Notes: a model not told the origin generated them from the letters alone. Shown: positions 37,517 through 47,737, counted from the first letter of the stretch. The stretch: 64,000 nt of DNA from Sulfurimicrobium sp. (GCA_030652035.1 JAUSBJ010000045.1:46250-110249); one strand, 5' to 3'. Numbers and translations are program-made.

Positions 37517-40377
37517 GTTAAATCTCCATTTTTCCAGGACAGGTCCAGCGCCGCATCCACCAGCGCCTTCTGCTGAGTGAAATGCTCCTCGTAAGAGCCG
37601 ACTGCGGGGGAAGCCGAGGACTTCCGGCTCGAATATGTCAGCGTCTGGCCAGGCTTCATATGCCTGCGCAAATAGTGCTCGGTGGAATACCAGGCTCCCT
37701 GATTTTTCGGCTCCTCCTGCACCCACATGACTTCACTGGCCGTGTCATAGCGTTGCATCTCAGAGCTGAATTCATCATGGGGAAAGGGGTAGAGCTGCGC
37801 GATCCGGATGATGGCAATGTCACTGATGCCTCGCTCGCGACGCGCAGCCAGCAGGTCGTAGTAGACCTTGCCGCAACAAGCCAGGACACGCTTCACGCCA
37901 GACGGCGGAATATCGTCCTGCTCCGGCACCAGGGGCTGGAATGAGGGATGAGACAGATCTTCCAGGCTCGAAAAAGACGCCTTGTTGCGCAACATGCTCT
38001 TCGGACTCATGATGATGAGCGGCTTGCGGTAGGGGCGCAGCATCTGGCGCCGCAGCAAGTGGAACATCTGCGCCGGGGTGGAAGGCACGCATACCTGGAT
38101 ATTGTATTCCGCGCACAACTGCAAATAACGCTCAAGACGCGCCGAAGAGTGCTCCGGCCCCTGCCCCTCGTAGCCATGCGGCAGCATCAGCACCAGTCCG
38201 CACATGCGGCCCCATTTGGTTTCGCCCGCACAGATGAACTGGTCGATCACCACCTGCGCGCCGTTGGCAAAATCGCCGAACTGCGCCTCCCAGACCACCA
38301 GTTCATTGGGTTCCGCAGTGGAATAGCCATATTCGAAGCCGAGCACGGCCTCCTCCGAGAGCACCGAGTCGATCACGACGAAATGCGGCTGGCCTTCGGA
38401 GATGTGCTGTAGCGGGACATATTCGCCAGTGTCCCATTGCTCGCGGTTCTGGTCATGCAGCACGGCATGACGGTGAAAGAAGGTTCCCCGCCCGCTGTCC
38501 TGGCCGGAAATCCGGATGCCGTAGCCATTCTCCAGCAGGCTGGCGTAGGCCAGATTCTCCGCCATGCCCCAGTCGACCGGCAGCTTGCCTTCGCCCATCA
38601 GGCGGCGGTCGGCAAGAATTTTCTCCACCCGGGGATGGAGGGCAAAATATTCCGGCACCATGGTCAGCTTTTCCGCCAGACGCTGCAAGTTCTGCAACGG
38701 CACCGAGGTATCGGCAGGATGATTCCAGTTGGCGTTGGTGAAAATTTTCCAGTCGGTGGCAAAGGCCCGCTTGAAATTGCTCAGCACCGGTTTGCAGCGG
38801 AGCTGATTGCCCGCATCGATGGTGGCGCGATGATCCGTGATCATCTGCTCGGCTCCTTCCGCTGTCACTACCCCTTCCGCCGCCAGACGCGCGGCATAGA
38901 GCTGGCGCGTGCCCGGATGTTTGGCAATTTTCTTGTACATCAGCGGCTGGGTCACGGCGGGCTCGTCCTGCTCGTTGTGCCCCAGACGGCGCAGGCAAAC
39001 CATGTCGATCACCACATCCTTCTTGAAGGTCATGCGGAAATCGAAGGCAATCTGCGCGGCCAAGAGGACCGCTTCCGGGTCATCTCCATTGACATGGAAT
39101 ACCGGCGCCTCGACCATCTTGACCACATCGGTGCAATGCAGGCTGGAGCGGGTATCGCGCGCGTCCGAGGTGGTGAAACCGATCTGATTGTTGACCACCA
39201 CATGCACCGTGCCACCGGTCCTGAAACCGCGCGTCTGCGACATGTTGAGGGTTTCCATCACCACCCCCTGCCCGGCAAAAGCGGAGTCGCCGTGGATCAG
39301 CACCGGGATCACCTGTTCGCCGAGACGGTCGCTGCGGCGGTGCTGGCGCGCGCGCACCGAGCCCTCCACCACCGGATTGATGATTTCCAGATGCGACGGA
39401 TTAAAAGCCAGGGTGACATGCACGGGTCCGGCCGAAGTGCTGACATCGGATGAAAAACCCTGATGGTATTTCACGTCGCCGGTAGTGATGTGTTCATCAT
39501 GGGCATGCACCCCCTCGAATTCCTTGAACAGTTCGCGCGGCTCCTTGCCGATGATATTGACCAGCACATTGAGACGCCCGCGATGGGCCATGCCGAGCAC
39601 CACTTCCTGCACCCCGCTGGCCCCGGATATTTCGACCAGGTGATCGAGCAGGGGGATCAGACTTTCCCCGCCTTCAAGGGAAAAACGCTTCTGCCCGACA
39701 AAGCGGGTATGCAGGTATTTTTCCAGCGTCTCTGCTGCCGTGATCCGGCCCAGGATGTGCTTCTTCTGCGCAGCGGAAAAACTCGGCCGCGCGCGGCACG
39801 CTTCAATCTGTGCCTGCAACCAGCGCTTCTGGGCAGGATCAGTGATGTACATGTACTCTGCTGAAAAGGTGCCGCAATAGGTTTCCTGCAGCATGGCCAG
39901 AATCTGCGCCAGCGTGGCCCGCTCCAGTCCCACCAGGGAACCGGCATCAAACTCGGTCGCCAGGTCGGCTTCACACAGGCCGTAGTGCTCAAGTTCCAGT
40001 TCCGGCACCTGGGGGCGCTCGAAACGCTTGAGGGGATCGACATTGGCATGGCGCACGCCAAGGAAACGGTAGGCATTGATGAGTTGCAACACCTTGATCT
40101 GCTTGCGCTCCTGCTCAAGAAAAGCCGTGCAAACCAGGGCCGTACTGGCGGCCGCAGCCGGCTGCAACATGCGCTGCTGCATGGCCTCCCGAACCGGTGT
40201 ATGGGCAATATCCCGTTCGCCGGCAGCATCGCTCAGTTGCAGATGCTCAAAATAGTGCCTCCATTCGGAACTGACACTTTCCGGATTGGCCAGCCAGGAT
40301 TCATAAAGGCCTTCTATGAACTCGGCATTGCCACCATAGAGGTAGGAATTATCGAGAAACGCCTGCATTTCGTTCAT
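37513..40377 (-). CDS. sucA: 2-oxoglutarate dehydrogenase E1 component
   Basis: SucA decarboxylates 2-oxoglutarate with thiamine diphosphate. The N-terminal E2-contact segment ([20 protein letters not shown]), the [17 protein letters not shown] block, [12 protein letters not shown] and the TPP-binding region, and the C-terminal EPKNQGAW are all present. I place the start at ATG 40377 ([10 protein letters not shown]), which has GAGG nine bases upstream, giving 954 residues; the track uses an ATG three codons earlier. The gene follows gltA across a 100-bp repeat and is coupled to sucB. Confidence 0.96.
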   Translation of the reverse strand: MNEMQAFLDNSYLYGGNAEFIEGLYESWLANPESVSSEWRHYFEHLQLSDAAGERDIAHTPVREAMQQRMLQPAAAASTALVCTAFLEQERKQIKVLQLINAYRFLGVRHANVDPLKRFERPQVPELELEHYGLCEADLATEFDAGSLVGLERATLAQILAMLQETYCGTFSAEYMYITDPAQKRWLQAQIEACRARPSFSAAQKKHILGRITAAETLEKYLHTRFVGQKRFSLEGGESLIPLLDHLVEISGASGVQEVVLGMAHRGRLNVLVNIIGKEPRELFKEFEGVHAHDEHITTGDVKYHQGFSSDVSTSAGPVHVTLAFNPSHLEIINPVVEGSVRARQHRRSDRLGEQVIPVLIHGDSAFAGQGVVMETLNMSQTRGFRTGGTVHVVVNNQIGFTTSDARDTRSSLHCTDVVKMVEAPVFHVNGDDPEAVLLAAQIAFDFRMTFKKDVVIDMVCLRRLGHNEQDEPAVTQPLMYKKIAKHPGTRQLYAARLAAEGVVTAEGAEQMITDHRATIDAGNQLRCKPVLSNFKRAFATDWKIFTNANWNHPADTSVPLQNLQRLAEKLTMVPEYFALHPRVEKILADRRLMGEGKLPVDWGMAENLAYASLLENGYGIRISGQDSGRGTFFHRHAVLHDQNREQWDTGEYVPLQHISEGQPHFVVIDSVLSEEAVLGFEYGYSTAEPNELVVWEAQFGDFANGAQVVIDQFICAGETKWGRMCGLVLMLPHGYEGQGPEHSSARLERYLQLCAEYNIQVCVPSTPAQMFHLLRRQMLRPYRKPLIIMSPKSMLRNKASFSSLEDLSHPSFQPLVPEQDDIPPSGVKRVLACCGKVYYDLLAARRERGISDIAIIRIAQLYPFPHDEFSSEMQRYDTASEVMWVQEEPKNQGAWYSTEHYLRRHMKPGQTLTYSSRKSSASPAVGSYEEHFTQQKALVDAALDLSWKNGDLT

Positions 40378-40399
40378 GGTGCCCATCCTCGATGATTCG

Positions 40400-40500
40400 T
40401 TGTGAAAAGTGAAGCCACTCGGCTGCGCCTTCGTTGTGAAAAGTGAAATGTAAAATCATCCACGCTGAGTCCTTCACTTTTCACCCTTCACGTTTCACCC
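40400..40500. repeat. 100-bp heptad-phased inverted repeat, copy A (gltA-sucA gap)
   Basis: The left arm TTGTGAAAAGTGAAGCC is followed by the core CTCGGCTGCGCCTTCGTTG, then GTGAAAAGTGAAATG; the right arm is TTCACTT-TTCACCC-TTCACGT-TTCACCC in exact 7-bp steps. The arms can form a long hairpin. The core and arms recur at 43.0 kb and 50.2 kb. TTCGTTGTGAAAAGTGAA also occurs twice in the neighbourhood of this copy. Confidence 0.8.
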
Positions 40501-40501
40501 C

Positions 40502-41794
40502 TCACCGCTTCCCGATCGGCACGAATTCCCGCTGCTCAGCTCCGCAATAGAGTTGGCGCGGGCGGCCGATTCTCTGCTCGGGATCGGCAATCATTTCAGA
40601 CCACTGTGAAATCCAGCCAATGGTGCGGGAAATGGCAAAAATCGCGGTAAACATGTTTACCGGGATACCTATCGCCCTGAGTACGATGCCGGAATAGAAG
40701 TCTACGTTGGGGTAGAGTTTTTTCTCGATGAAATAAGGGTCTTCCAGCGCGATACGCTCCAGTTCGAGGGCCGTTTTGAACAGGCGGTCATCCTGCATGC
40801 CAAGTTCATTCAGGACCTCGTGGCAGGTCTTGCGCATCAGATTGGCACGCGGATCAAAATTCTTGTACACCCGGTGGCCAAAGCCCATGAGGCGGAACGG
40901 ATTGCTCTTATCCTTGGCGCGCGCGATCACATCCGGGATATTCGAAACATCGCCGATCTCTTCCAGCATTTTCAGCACCGCCTCGTTCGCGCCGCCATGA
41001 GCGGGCCCCCACAGGGAAGCGATGCCGGCGGCAATGCAGGCAAATGGATTGGCCCCGCTAGAGCCCGCCAGACGCACAGTGGAAGTCGAGGCATTCTGCT
41101 CGTGGTCGGCATGGAGGATGAATATCCGCTCCAGGGCGCGCACCAGCACGGGGTTAGCCACATATTCCTCACACGGGGTAGCGAACATCATGTGCATGAA
41201 GTTTTCCACGTAACCGAGACGATTCTGCGGGTAAACGAAAGGCTGCCCGATATTGTATTTGTATGACATCGCCGCGATGGTCGGCACCTTGGCCAGCATC
41301 CTGAACGCCGAAATCTCGCGGTGACGCGGATCGGCAATATCGAATGAATCGTGGTAAAAGGCCGACAATGCGCCCACCACGCCCACCATCGAAGCCATCG
41401 GATGCGCATCGCGGCGGAAACCGCGGAAAAAATTGTTGATCTGGTCATGCACCATGCTGACCTTGCGCAGGGTATTGTCAAAATCATGACGCTGGCTCCC
41501 GGTCGGCAATTCGCCGTTCAACAACAGGTAACACACCTCCATGAAATCCGCATGCTCGGCGAGTTGTTCGATCGGATAGCCGCGATACAGCAAGATGCCG
41601 GCATCGCCGTCGATGTAGGTAATGCTGGAATTACAGCTCGCCGTCGACATGAAGCCGGGGTCGTAAGTAAATACGCCATGCTTGCCCAGACTGCGGATAT
41701 CGATCACATCCGGTCCCATCGTGGCGGAATAAATGGGCAACTCGATAGGCGGCTGCCCATTTCCCAGATCCAGATATGCCTTGCGTTCAGCCAT
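40502..41794 (-). CDS. gltA: Citrate synthase (type II)
   Basis: GltA condenses oxaloacetate and acetyl-CoA. The catalytic histidines are in [20 protein letters not shown] and [14 protein letters not shown], and the catalytic Asp lies further downstream in the YPNVDFYSG block. The ORF track starts at 41827; ATG 41794 ([13 protein letters not shown]) has GGAGAAG upstream and gives 430 residues, normal for the hexameric, NADH-sensitive type. It follows sdhE in the TCA array. Confidence 0.96.
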   Translation of the reverse strand: MAERKAYLDLGNGQPPIELPIYSATMGPDVIDIRSLGKHGVFTYDPGFMSTASCNSSITYIDGDAGILLYRGYPIEQLAEHADFMEVCYLLLNGELPTGSQRHDFDNTLRKVSMVHDQINNFFRGFRRDAHPMASMVGVVGALSAFYHDSFDIADPRHREISAFRMLAKVPTIAAMSYKYNIGQPFVYPQNRLGYVENFMHMMFATPCEEYVANPVLVRALERIFILHADHEQNASTSTVRLAGSSGANPFACIAAGIASLWGPAHGGANEAVLKMLEEIGDVSNIPDVIARAKDKSNPFRLMGFGHRVYKNFDPRANLMRKTCHEVLNELGMQDDRLFKTALELERIALEDPYFIEKKLYPNVDFYSGIVLRAIGIPVNMFTAIFAISRTIGWISQWSEMIADPEQRIGRPRQLYCGAEQREFVPIGKR

Positions 41795-41842
41795 GTCACT
41801 TCTCCATGTATCCGCCGGAAAAACCATCCCGGCTTATTATTT

Positions 41843-42241
41843 TCATCCCTGACAGGCGCGCAGGAATTGCACGATTTCAGGCACGTCCGTTCCACCACCC
41901 CGGATCAGGGTCCACAGATCCTGATCCGGCAAATCGAGCAGGGTATCAAATTCAGCCTGCTGCCGAGCCGTCAGTTTGGTGTAATTTTCCCCTAGAAAGC
42001 GCTCCAGCACCAGATCAAGTTCAAGCATCCCGCGCCGGCAGCGCCAGCGCAGGCGGTTGAGTTCCACTTCCGGCAGCTTCGGTTCTTTATCGCCCCACCC
42101 CCCGGCGGGGCGGTTCTTGCTATCGTCCGCCCAGACAAAACGCCCGAACAGCACGCAGCCCTTCATGCCCGGATTGCAGGGCAAATGATTCACCCTTTGG
42201 CAGTGGCCCTTAATCTCATGCGGGCAGCCCCAGCCACTCAT
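41843..42241 (-). CDS. sdhE: SdhE (SDH flavinylation factor) fused to an N-terminal Cys4 module
   Basis: The C-terminal 75 residues are SdhE, which helps attach FAD to SdhA: the signature NRLRWRCRRGMLELDLVL contains the RGxxE motif. The first 57 residues are extra, with Cys6, Cys14, Cys22 and Cys29 (WGCPHEIKGHCQ, LPCNPGMKGCVLFG), spaced C-x7-C-x7-C-x6-C, and end in a Gly/Pro-rich linker. The ATG at 42241 has AGGCGA upstream and the frame is continuous, so the fusion is direct. Such a Cys-rich block resembles a small stand-alone betaproteobacterial protein I recall, but I cannot verify this. A metal or Fe-S role is an inference. It lies between sdhB and gltA. Confidence 0.85.
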   Translation of the reverse strand: MSGWGCPHEIKGHCQRVNHLPCNPGMKGCVLFGRFVWADDSKNRPAGGWGDKEPKLPEVELNRLRWRCRRGMLELDLVLERFLGENYTKLTARQQAEFDTLLDLPDQDLWTLIRGGGTDVPEIVQFLRACQG

Positions 42242-42250
42242 CGCTTCGCC

Positions 42251-42316
42251 TCAGGCTTTCTTCATGAATTTGGATTTCAGCGGCATCGCGCCGATGCCGT
42301 CTATCTTCGAACTCAC
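42251..42316 (-). CDS. Possible 21-residue ORF coupled to sdhB
   Basis: A GTG at 42316 overlaps the sdhB stop as GTGA and opens 21 codons (MSSKIDGIGAMPLKSKFMKK, then Ala) before a TGA. Ten bases further is the sdhE ATG. The peptide is basic at its end and not hydrophobic. GTGA coupling is the usual sign of translation in this operon (as for fliF-fliG). It could be a real microprotein, a translational-coupling device for sdhE, or chance. It is too short for the ORF track. Confidence 0.35.
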   Translation of the reverse strand: MSSKIDGIGAMPLKSKFMKKA

Positions 42317-43008
42317 ACTGTCCTCTTCACCAGCAATTCCTTGATCTTGCCGATCGCCCGCGTCGGATTCAGCCCCTTGGGGCAGACCTCGACGCAGTTC
42401 ATGATGCTGTGACAGCGGAACAGGCGGTATGGATCTTCCAGATCATCCAGGCGCTCGTTGGTGGCCTGATCGCGGCTGTCGGCGATGAAGCGGTAGGCCT
42501 GCAAGAGGCCGGCCGGGCCGACGAACTTGTCCGGATTCCACCAGAACGAGGGGCAGGAAGTGGAGCAGCAGGCGCACAGGATGCACTCGTACAGCCCGTC
42601 CAGCCCGGCCCTGTCCTCTGGCGATTGCAGGCGCTCGATTTCCGGCTCGGGGTCTTCATTGATGAGATAGGGCTTAATCGAGCGGTAATGCTTGAGAAAC
42701 TGGCTCATGTCGACGATCAGATCGCGGATCACCGGCAGCCCCGGCAGCGGACGCAGTTCGATCGGCTGCTTCAGATCCTTGAGCGGCGTGACGCAAGCCA
42801 GGCCGTTCTTGCCGTTGATGTTCATGCCATCCGAGCCGCACACCCCTTCGCGGCAGGAACGGCGCACGCTTAGGGATTCGTCCTGCTCCTTGAGCAGCAG
42901 GATGGCATCGAGCAACATCTTCCCTTCCGCCTCGATGTCCAGCTCATAGTCCTGCATGTAGGGCTTGGCATCGGTTTCCGGGTTGTAGCGGTAGATCGAG
43001 AATTTCAT
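42313..43008 (-). CDS. sdhB: Succinate dehydrogenase iron-sulfur subunit
   Basis: SdhB carries electrons from FAD to quinone through three clusters. The [2Fe-2S] ligands are in CREGVCGSDGMNINGKNGLA plus the following Cys, and the [4Fe-4S] and [3Fe-4S] ligands in CILCACCSTSCPSFWW and CHSIMNCVEVCPKG. The 231 residues are standard. It follows sdhA across repeat copy B (about 105 bp) and is coupled to a 21-codon ORF. Confidence 0.97.
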   Translation of the reverse strand: MKFSIYRYNPETDAKPYMQDYELDIEAEGKMLLDAILLLKEQDESLSVRRSCREGVCGSDGMNINGKNGLACVTPLKDLKQPIELRPLPGLPVIRDLIVDMSQFLKHYRSIKPYLINEDPEPEIERLQSPEDRAGLDGLYECILCACCSTSCPSFWWNPDKFVGPAGLLQAYRFIADSRDQATNERLDDLEDPYRLFRCHSIMNCVEVCPKGLNPTRAIGKIKELLVKRTV

Positions 43009-43023
43009 GGTTTCCTTTCATCA

Positions 43024-43127
43024 GGAAGTGAAATGTGAAGCCACTTGGCTGCGCCTTCGTTGTGAAAGATGAAAAATAAAACCATCCTCTGCACACACTT
43101 CACCCTTCACATTTCACTCTTCACTTC
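43024..43127. repeat. 100-bp heptad-phased inverted repeat, copy B (sdhA-sdhB gap)
   Basis: The left arm GAAGTGAAATGTGAAG is almost perfectly complementary to the right arm CTTCACATTTCACTCTTC. The core CACTTGGCTGCGCCTTCG is nearly identical to copy A. The right arm again steps by seven (TTCACCC-TTCACAT-TTCACTC-TTCACTT). It fills nearly the whole gap between the two genes. Confidence 0.8.
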
Positions 43128-44891
43128 CTAGTAAACCCTGGCCTTGGGCTGGAACGCCTCCACCGTCAGCGGTTTCAGCCGCACCGGCTTGTAGTCCAGG
43201 CGATGCTCGTCGGCAAAGTACAGGGTGTGTTTCATCCAAGCATTGTCGTCGCGCGCCGGGTAATCGTCGCGCGCATGAGCGCCGCGGCTTTCCTGGCGCG
43301 CGGCGGCGGAATGCATGGTGGCCAGCGCCACGGCCATGAGATTTTCCAGTTCCAGCGCCTCGATCCGGCCGGTGTTGTATATCCTGCTGTGGTCGCGCAG
43401 CACGACATCTGGCAGCCTGGCAGCGATTTCCAGCATCTTTTTCACGCCATTCTGCAGCACGGCCTCGGTACGGAATACGCCGCAATGGAGCTGCATGACC
43501 TTGCGCATTTCCTCGCGCAATTCCGGCACAGTGATGCCGTCGCCTTTCCTGTCCCAGCGCGCCAGGCGCGCCGTGATGCGCTCCAGCGCCTGAGTGGGCA
43601 CAGGGCGCGGGAAAGGGTTTTCGCGGCAATATTCGATCACGTCATTGCCGGCGGCTCGGCCGAACACGATCAGGTCGAGCAGCGAATTGCTGCCCAAGCG
43701 GTTGGCGCCATGCACCGAGACGCAGGCGCATTCGCCGATGGCGTACAGGCCGGGCACCGCTTCTTCCGGACCGGTCCGGGTCGGCATGACCACCTGGCCA
43801 CGCAGATTGGTAGGAATGCCGCCCATCATGTAATGCACCGTGGGCACCACCGGGATCGGGTCGGTAGCCGGATCGACGTGGGCGAATTTCATAGCCAGTT
43901 CGCGGATGCCGGGGAGGCGCTGCTGGATCACTTCCGGCCCGAGGTGATCGAGCTTGAGCAGCACGTGATCGCCATCCTTGCCGCAGCCGCGCCCCTCGAA
44001 AATCTCGACCGCCATGGCGCGTGACACCACGTCGCGGCTGGCCAGGTCCTTGGCATTGGGCGCGTAGCGCTCCATGAAACGCTCGCCATTCCTGTTCACC
44101 AGGTAGCCGCCCTCGCCGCGCGCACCCTCGGTGATCAGCACCCCGGCGCCATGCACCCCGGTGGGATGGAACTGCCAGAATTCCATGTCCTCGAGCGGAA
44201 CACCGGCCCTGAGCGCCATCCCCAGTCCGTCGCCGGTATTGATCAGGGCATTGGTGGTGGCGGAAAAAATCCGCCCCGCCCCGCCGGTGGCGAGGATGGT
44301 GGCGCGCGCCTCGATGAAGATCGTCTCGCCGGATTCGATCCCCAGCGCCACCACGCCCTGGGAATAGCCCTCTTCGTCCATCACCAGGTCGACGGCGAAA
44401 TACTCCTCGAAGAAATGGGTGCGCGCCGCGATGTTGCGCTGGTACAGGGTATGCAGCATGGCGTGGCCAGTCCGGTCGGCCACCGCGCAGGTGCGCACGG
44501 CGGGCGCGCCGCCGTATTCCTGGGTCATGCCGCCGAAAGGGCGCTGGTAGATCTTGCCGTTCTCCAGCCGGTCGAAGGGCATGCCGAAATGTTCCAGCTC
44601 GATCACCGCCTCGTTGGCCTGGCGGCACATGAATTCGATGGCATCCTGGTCGCCGAGGTAATCCGAACCCTTGACCGTGTCGTACATATGCCAGTGCCAG
44701 TTGTCCTCGCTCACGTTGCCAAGGCTGGCGGCAATGCCGCCCTGGGCGGAGACGGTATGGGAGCGGGTGGGAAACACCTTGGACACCACCGCCACCTTGA
44801 GGTCGGCGTGGGCAAGCTGCAGGGCGGCCCTGAGTCCGGCCCCGCCGCCACCGATGATCACTGCATCGAAAGTTCGCTTGGCAATGGTCAT
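43128..44891 (-). CDS. sdhA: Succinate dehydrogenase flavoprotein subunit
   Basis: SdhA oxidises succinate to fumarate on covalently bound FAD. The FAD-binding motif is [15 protein letters not shown], the flavinylated histidine is in [14 protein letters not shown], and the active-site arginine region in [14 protein letters not shown]. The track start is 44921; ATG 44891 ([14 protein letters not shown]) gives 587 residues. Its ribosome binding site GGGGTGA contains the stop codon of the upstream restriction gene, so the R-M cassette sits flush against it. Confidence 0.97.
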   Translation of the reverse strand: MTIAKRTFDAVIIGGGGAGLRAALQLAHADLKVAVVSKVFPTRSHTVSAQGGIAASLGNVSEDNWHWHMYDTVKGSDYLGDQDAIEFMCRQANEAVIELEHFGMPFDRLENGKIYQRPFGGMTQEYGGAPAVRTCAVADRTGHAMLHTLYQRNIAARTHFFEEYFAVDLVMDEEGYSQGVVALGIESGETIFIEARATILATGGAGRIFSATTNALINTGDGLGMALRAGVPLEDMEFWQFHPTGVHGAGVLITEGARGEGGYLVNRNGERFMERYAPNAKDLASRDVVSRAMAVEIFEGRGCGKDGDHVLLKLDHLGPEVIQQRLPGIRELAMKFAHVDPATDPIPVVPTVHYMMGGIPTNLRGQVVMPTRTGPEEAVPGLYAIGECACVSVHGANRLGSNSLLDLIVFGRAAGNDVIEYCRENPFPRPVPTQALERITARLARWDRKGDGITVPELREEMRKVMQLHCGVFRTEAVLQNGVKKMLEIAARLPDVVLRDHSRIYNTGRIEALELENLMAVALATMHSAAARQESRGAHARDDYPARDDNAWMKHTLYFADEHRLDYKPVRLKPLTVEAFQPKARVY

Positions 44892-44895
44892 TGAT

Positions 44896-45849
44896 TCACC
44901 CCGATTGGCCGTATGGCCCAAGAAAACGTGTGCCGTTGAAATGGATCAGGTGAGACGGTGCATCGGCCACCCAAACCTCTGATTCCCATGCAATGTCTGG
45001 AAGGTAGCGAGTCATGAGGGCGCGCGAGGGAAACGCCGTCACATAAACCAGCCCGGCGGAAGATCCGGCAAATAGCCTGGAAAGTTCCTGGTGGCGCTTT
45101 CCATCGACCGGGCCATGGCTGGTAACAGATTCAATCAGCAGCAGCCAGTTTCGCTCCGGAAAGTAGATCACCACATCGGGCATCTTGCCGTGGGAATCCA
45201 CTGCGACACCTAGCTTTGCCAGCAACTCCTCATCGAAGTAGCCCCACTTGTCCCCGGTGTCACCCGCGTAGATCAGAACGCCATCCGGCACAAAGCGCGG
45301 CCCGAAGTTCTCAATAATGGCTTTGATCAGCTCGCTATGTTCACCCGGACTGATTTGGATTTCCTTGCCAGCTGCGATCCTCACCGGGATCAAGGTCTGC
45401 TCACGCACTTTTGCATAGCGGGCCGACAAGCTTTTTTGCGTGGGCAAATATTCCTTCAACTTGGCGCCCCACGCAGCCGTTCCATAAGTCTTGAGCAGGG
45501 CAAATACCTCATGCTCGATCTGATAGACAGTTTTAGGGCTGTTTGTCGGTCGATCAAGCTTATCCGGGTTGCGAAGCGCCAGCCCAGCATCAACAAACTG
45601 ATGCACGGTCTGGCGGCGGAAAGTTTCGCGCGTATTCGGCGCGTACTCCTTGCCATAATGTTCGCGGCTGAAATCCATCATGGGAGTAATACCCATCAAC
45701 GGGCTAGCGGCAAGTTTCCATGTCTTTTTCGGGGTCAGGTCGAGCAAAGCCAGCAGGCACAACGCCGAACGCTCGTTCTGCTGCGCGCGGGGAAAACCCA
45801 GTACGGCCAGGATTTGCATTGCCTCGTCAATCTTCTTGTACTCGCTCAT
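44896..45849 (-). CDS. BsuBI/PstI-family type II restriction endonuclease
   Basis: The 317-residue protein has an N-terminal helical part ([20 protein letters not shown]) and a C-terminal catalytic part ([20 protein letters not shown], then [20 protein letters not shown] and [10 protein letters not shown]), which match the BsuBI/PstI family of PD-(D/E)XK enzymes. The best-known members cut CTGCAG. Its start overlaps the stop of the methyltransferase gene (ATGA), and its stop is four bases from the sdhA ATG. The gene looks less GC-rich than sdhA. Target specificity is inferred from family only; CTGCAG does occur in the window (for example near 1463). Confidence 0.88.
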   Translation of the reverse strand: MSEYKKIDEAMQILAVLGFPRAQQNERSALCLLALLDLTPKKTWKLAASPLMGITPMMDFSREHYGKEYAPNTRETFRRQTVHQFVDAGLALRNPDKLDRPTNSPKTVYQIEHEVFALLKTYGTAAWGAKLKEYLPTQKSLSARYAKVREQTLIPVRIAAGKEIQISPGEHSELIKAIIENFGPRFVPDGVLIYAGDTGDKWGYFDEELLAKLGVAVDSHGKMPDVVIYFPERNWLLLIESVTSHGPVDGKRHQELSRLFAGSSAGLVYVTAFPSRALMTRYLPDIAWESEVWVADAPSHLIHFNGTRFLGPYGQSG

Positions 45850-47324
45850 AGGATACTTCCTAGTCCTTGATCGATTTGTTCCTGCGTAAGCATCCCCTGT
45901 TTCCTAGCCCATCTTCCCAATTTCATCAACACTTCCCGGCTAGGGTATTTCAATAATCTCAGATCGGTAGCGTTAACTTGAGTGTGCCCGCTAAAGCGTC
46001 GGAAACATTCGTCGACTACGCTGGAATTCAGGAACACGGACAAGCCAAGTGCCAAATCCTCGGGCAAGCCCTGTTTGCGATGATGAAAGACATTGAGGTG
46101 GTTCTCGAAACCCAGCAACGGCGTATCGAATACGTCCGGGCAAACCAGATTGGCCACAATGCGGCGTTTCTCCTCCTTGGATGAGAAACGCCGCACCACG
46201 GTATAGAAACCATTGGGGTAAAGCCCTTTTTCGGTTTCAGGGCAACGTATCAAGGCATTGGGTTTTTTCATTCCCGGTTTTGGCCACACCATGACCTGCC
46301 CGGAAAAATGAGCCGGATAAAGCAAGGGAACGGAGTCCTCCTCCGGCATGTCACGCAGGTAAGCTTTCACTCGAAAATCGACCACCGGCCCGGTTGAAAC
46401 CTCAATTCCGATTTCGGCAAGCGAACAATTGAACCCGGAAGACAATCCAGCTGCGCCGCGCTCGGGCGAGGCAGGGACGTGAATGAAGCGCTCCGTGTCG
46501 CCGGGCAGCACTATCTGGTCGAAGGGGTAAACATGGGTAGCAAGATCGGCAAAACTGTCGTCAGTCGAAGTGGACACCTTCACCTCACCCTGTTGGCCCC
46601 CACGCTCAAGCCGGATGATGATGTTTTCCTGCAAGACCTCGTCGTCCTTGAACGCCTTGTCTCGCGAGGCGAATAGGTGCACTTGCCGGATCGCCGTGCG
46701 AGCAAGCAGGTATTCGCGAAAAGGCCGGTAATATGGCCCGTTGCAAAAACTGCGTGGGATGATGGCGACAACTTGCCCGCCTGGCGCCATCAGCGCCACA
46801 GCCAAGGCAACAAAAGCCGAATAGAGATTGACGGTTTCAATGCCAACTTGCCGTAATAGCTGGCGATGGCGTGAGCTACTGCTAATTTTCTTGTATGGCG
46901 GGTTAAGAATGGCATGAGTTAAAAGAGACTCGCCGCCAAACTGAATCCTATTTACGGCATCCTCGATAAAATCATCCACCTCGATCCGGGCATTGAAGTT
47001 GAGCCGAGAACCGTAGCTCGACAGCGTACTGGATAATAAATCATGCAGTTTGCTGTCAATCTCATACAGACTTGCATCAACGCGCCGGAAACCGAAGCCT
47101 CCGCCTGCCCAACGATCCAGAAACGCCCCGGTCAAAGAGCCAACTCCAGCCCCCGCATCAAGCAGGAAAGCATGATCCACCGAACTGGATGCAAACATGG
47201 ATGCCATGAAACGCGCAACAGGTGCCGGCGTCAGAAACTGGCCAAATTCGGACTTGTGTTTTCTGCTGGCCTGCTTTCCGGCTTCCCGACGCGCATTATC
47301 GACATGCTCTAGCAATGGGAACAT
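45846..47324 (-). CDS. Type II DNA adenine methyltransferase (BsuBI/PstI type)
   Basis: This 492-residue protein is an N6-adenine methyltransferase: motif I is LLDAGAGVGSLTGAF, motif IV is AILNPPYKKI, and the N-terminal SEFGQFLTPAPVARFMAS is the usual opening of this group. A long C-terminal target-recognition region follows. It protects host DNA against the partner endonuclease downstream. The pair lies between sdhD and sdhA in the same direction, 68 bases after sdhD. Expression probably comes from the sdh transcript; no C-protein gene is present. Confidence 0.9.
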   Translation of the reverse strand: MFPLLEHVDNARREAGKQASRKHKSEFGQFLTPAPVARFMASMFASSSVDHAFLLDAGAGVGSLTGAFLDRWAGGGFGFRRVDASLYEIDSKLHDLLSSTLSSYGSRLNFNARIEVDDFIEDAVNRIQFGGESLLTHAILNPPYKKISSSSRHRQLLRQVGIETVNLYSAFVALAVALMAPGGQVVAIIPRSFCNGPYYRPFREYLLARTAIRQVHLFASRDKAFKDDEVLQENIIIRLERGGQQGEVKVSTSTDDSFADLATHVYPFDQIVLPGDTERFIHVPASPERGAAGLSSGFNCSLAEIGIEVSTGPVVDFRVKAYLRDMPEEDSVPLLYPAHFSGQVMVWPKPGMKKPNALIRCPETEKGLYPNGFYTVVRRFSSKEEKRRIVANLVCPDVFDTPLLGFENHLNVFHHRKQGLPEDLALGLSVFLNSSVVDECFRRFSGHTQVNATDLRLLKYPSREVLMKLGRWARKQGMLTQEQIDQGLGSIL

Positions 47325-47392
47325 CTCACCTCTCTATAAGCCCAATATCGTTAGTGCTTTCCCTGTGGAGTATAACGCCCCTCATTGAAATA

Positions 47393-47737
47393 TCACGCGC
47401 CCCACAAAATCTGCACCGCCCAGGCCGCATAGGCCAGCAGGGCGAGGATTACCGACACGTGCAGGGCAAGGCGCAGCACGGTGGGATGGACATAGTCCAT
47501 GAAAATGTCGCGCATCCCCACCCAGGCATGGAGCAACACGCTGAACAGGAACAGCATGCTGGCAAGGCGCACCGGCAGGCTGTGGAACAGGCCATGCCAG
47601 GAAGCGAAGGAGAGCGGCTGGGTGAGAAAGAAGCCGATCAGGAACAGGCTGTAGAACGCCATCACCACGGCGGTGATCCGCTGGGTCAGCCAGTCCTTGA
47701 GGCCGTAATGGGCGCCGCTGACGATGCGCTTTACCAT
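47393..47737 (-). CDS. sdhD: Succinate dehydrogenase membrane anchor SdhD
   Basis: SdhD is the smaller membrane subunit that holds heme b and the quinone site. The 114-residue product has three spans (ITAVVMAFYSLFLIGFFL; VRLASMLFLFSVLLHAWVGM; LHVSVILALLAYAAWAVQIL), and VLLHAWVGMRD holds the heme-ligand histidine region. The track ORF begins 64 codons upstream in sdhC. ATG 47737 overlaps the sdhC stop by seven bases and gives the family start. The next gene is the inserted methyltransferase, not sdhA. Confidence 0.93.
   Translation of the reverse strand: MVKRIVSGAHYGLKDWLTQRITAVVMAFYSLFLIGFFLTQPLSFASWHGLFHSLPVRLASMLFLFSVLLHAWVGMRDIFMDYVHPTVLRLALHVSVILALLAYAAWAVQILWGA

Noticed and set aside
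38437-39453. 338-codon open frame antisense to sucA
   Set aside because: Shadow of a conserved gene, no recognisable domain.
44896-47324. Larger defence island around the R-M pair
   Set aside because: Both flanks are sdh genes, with no further defence, integrase or repeat sequences; the insert is just the two genes.
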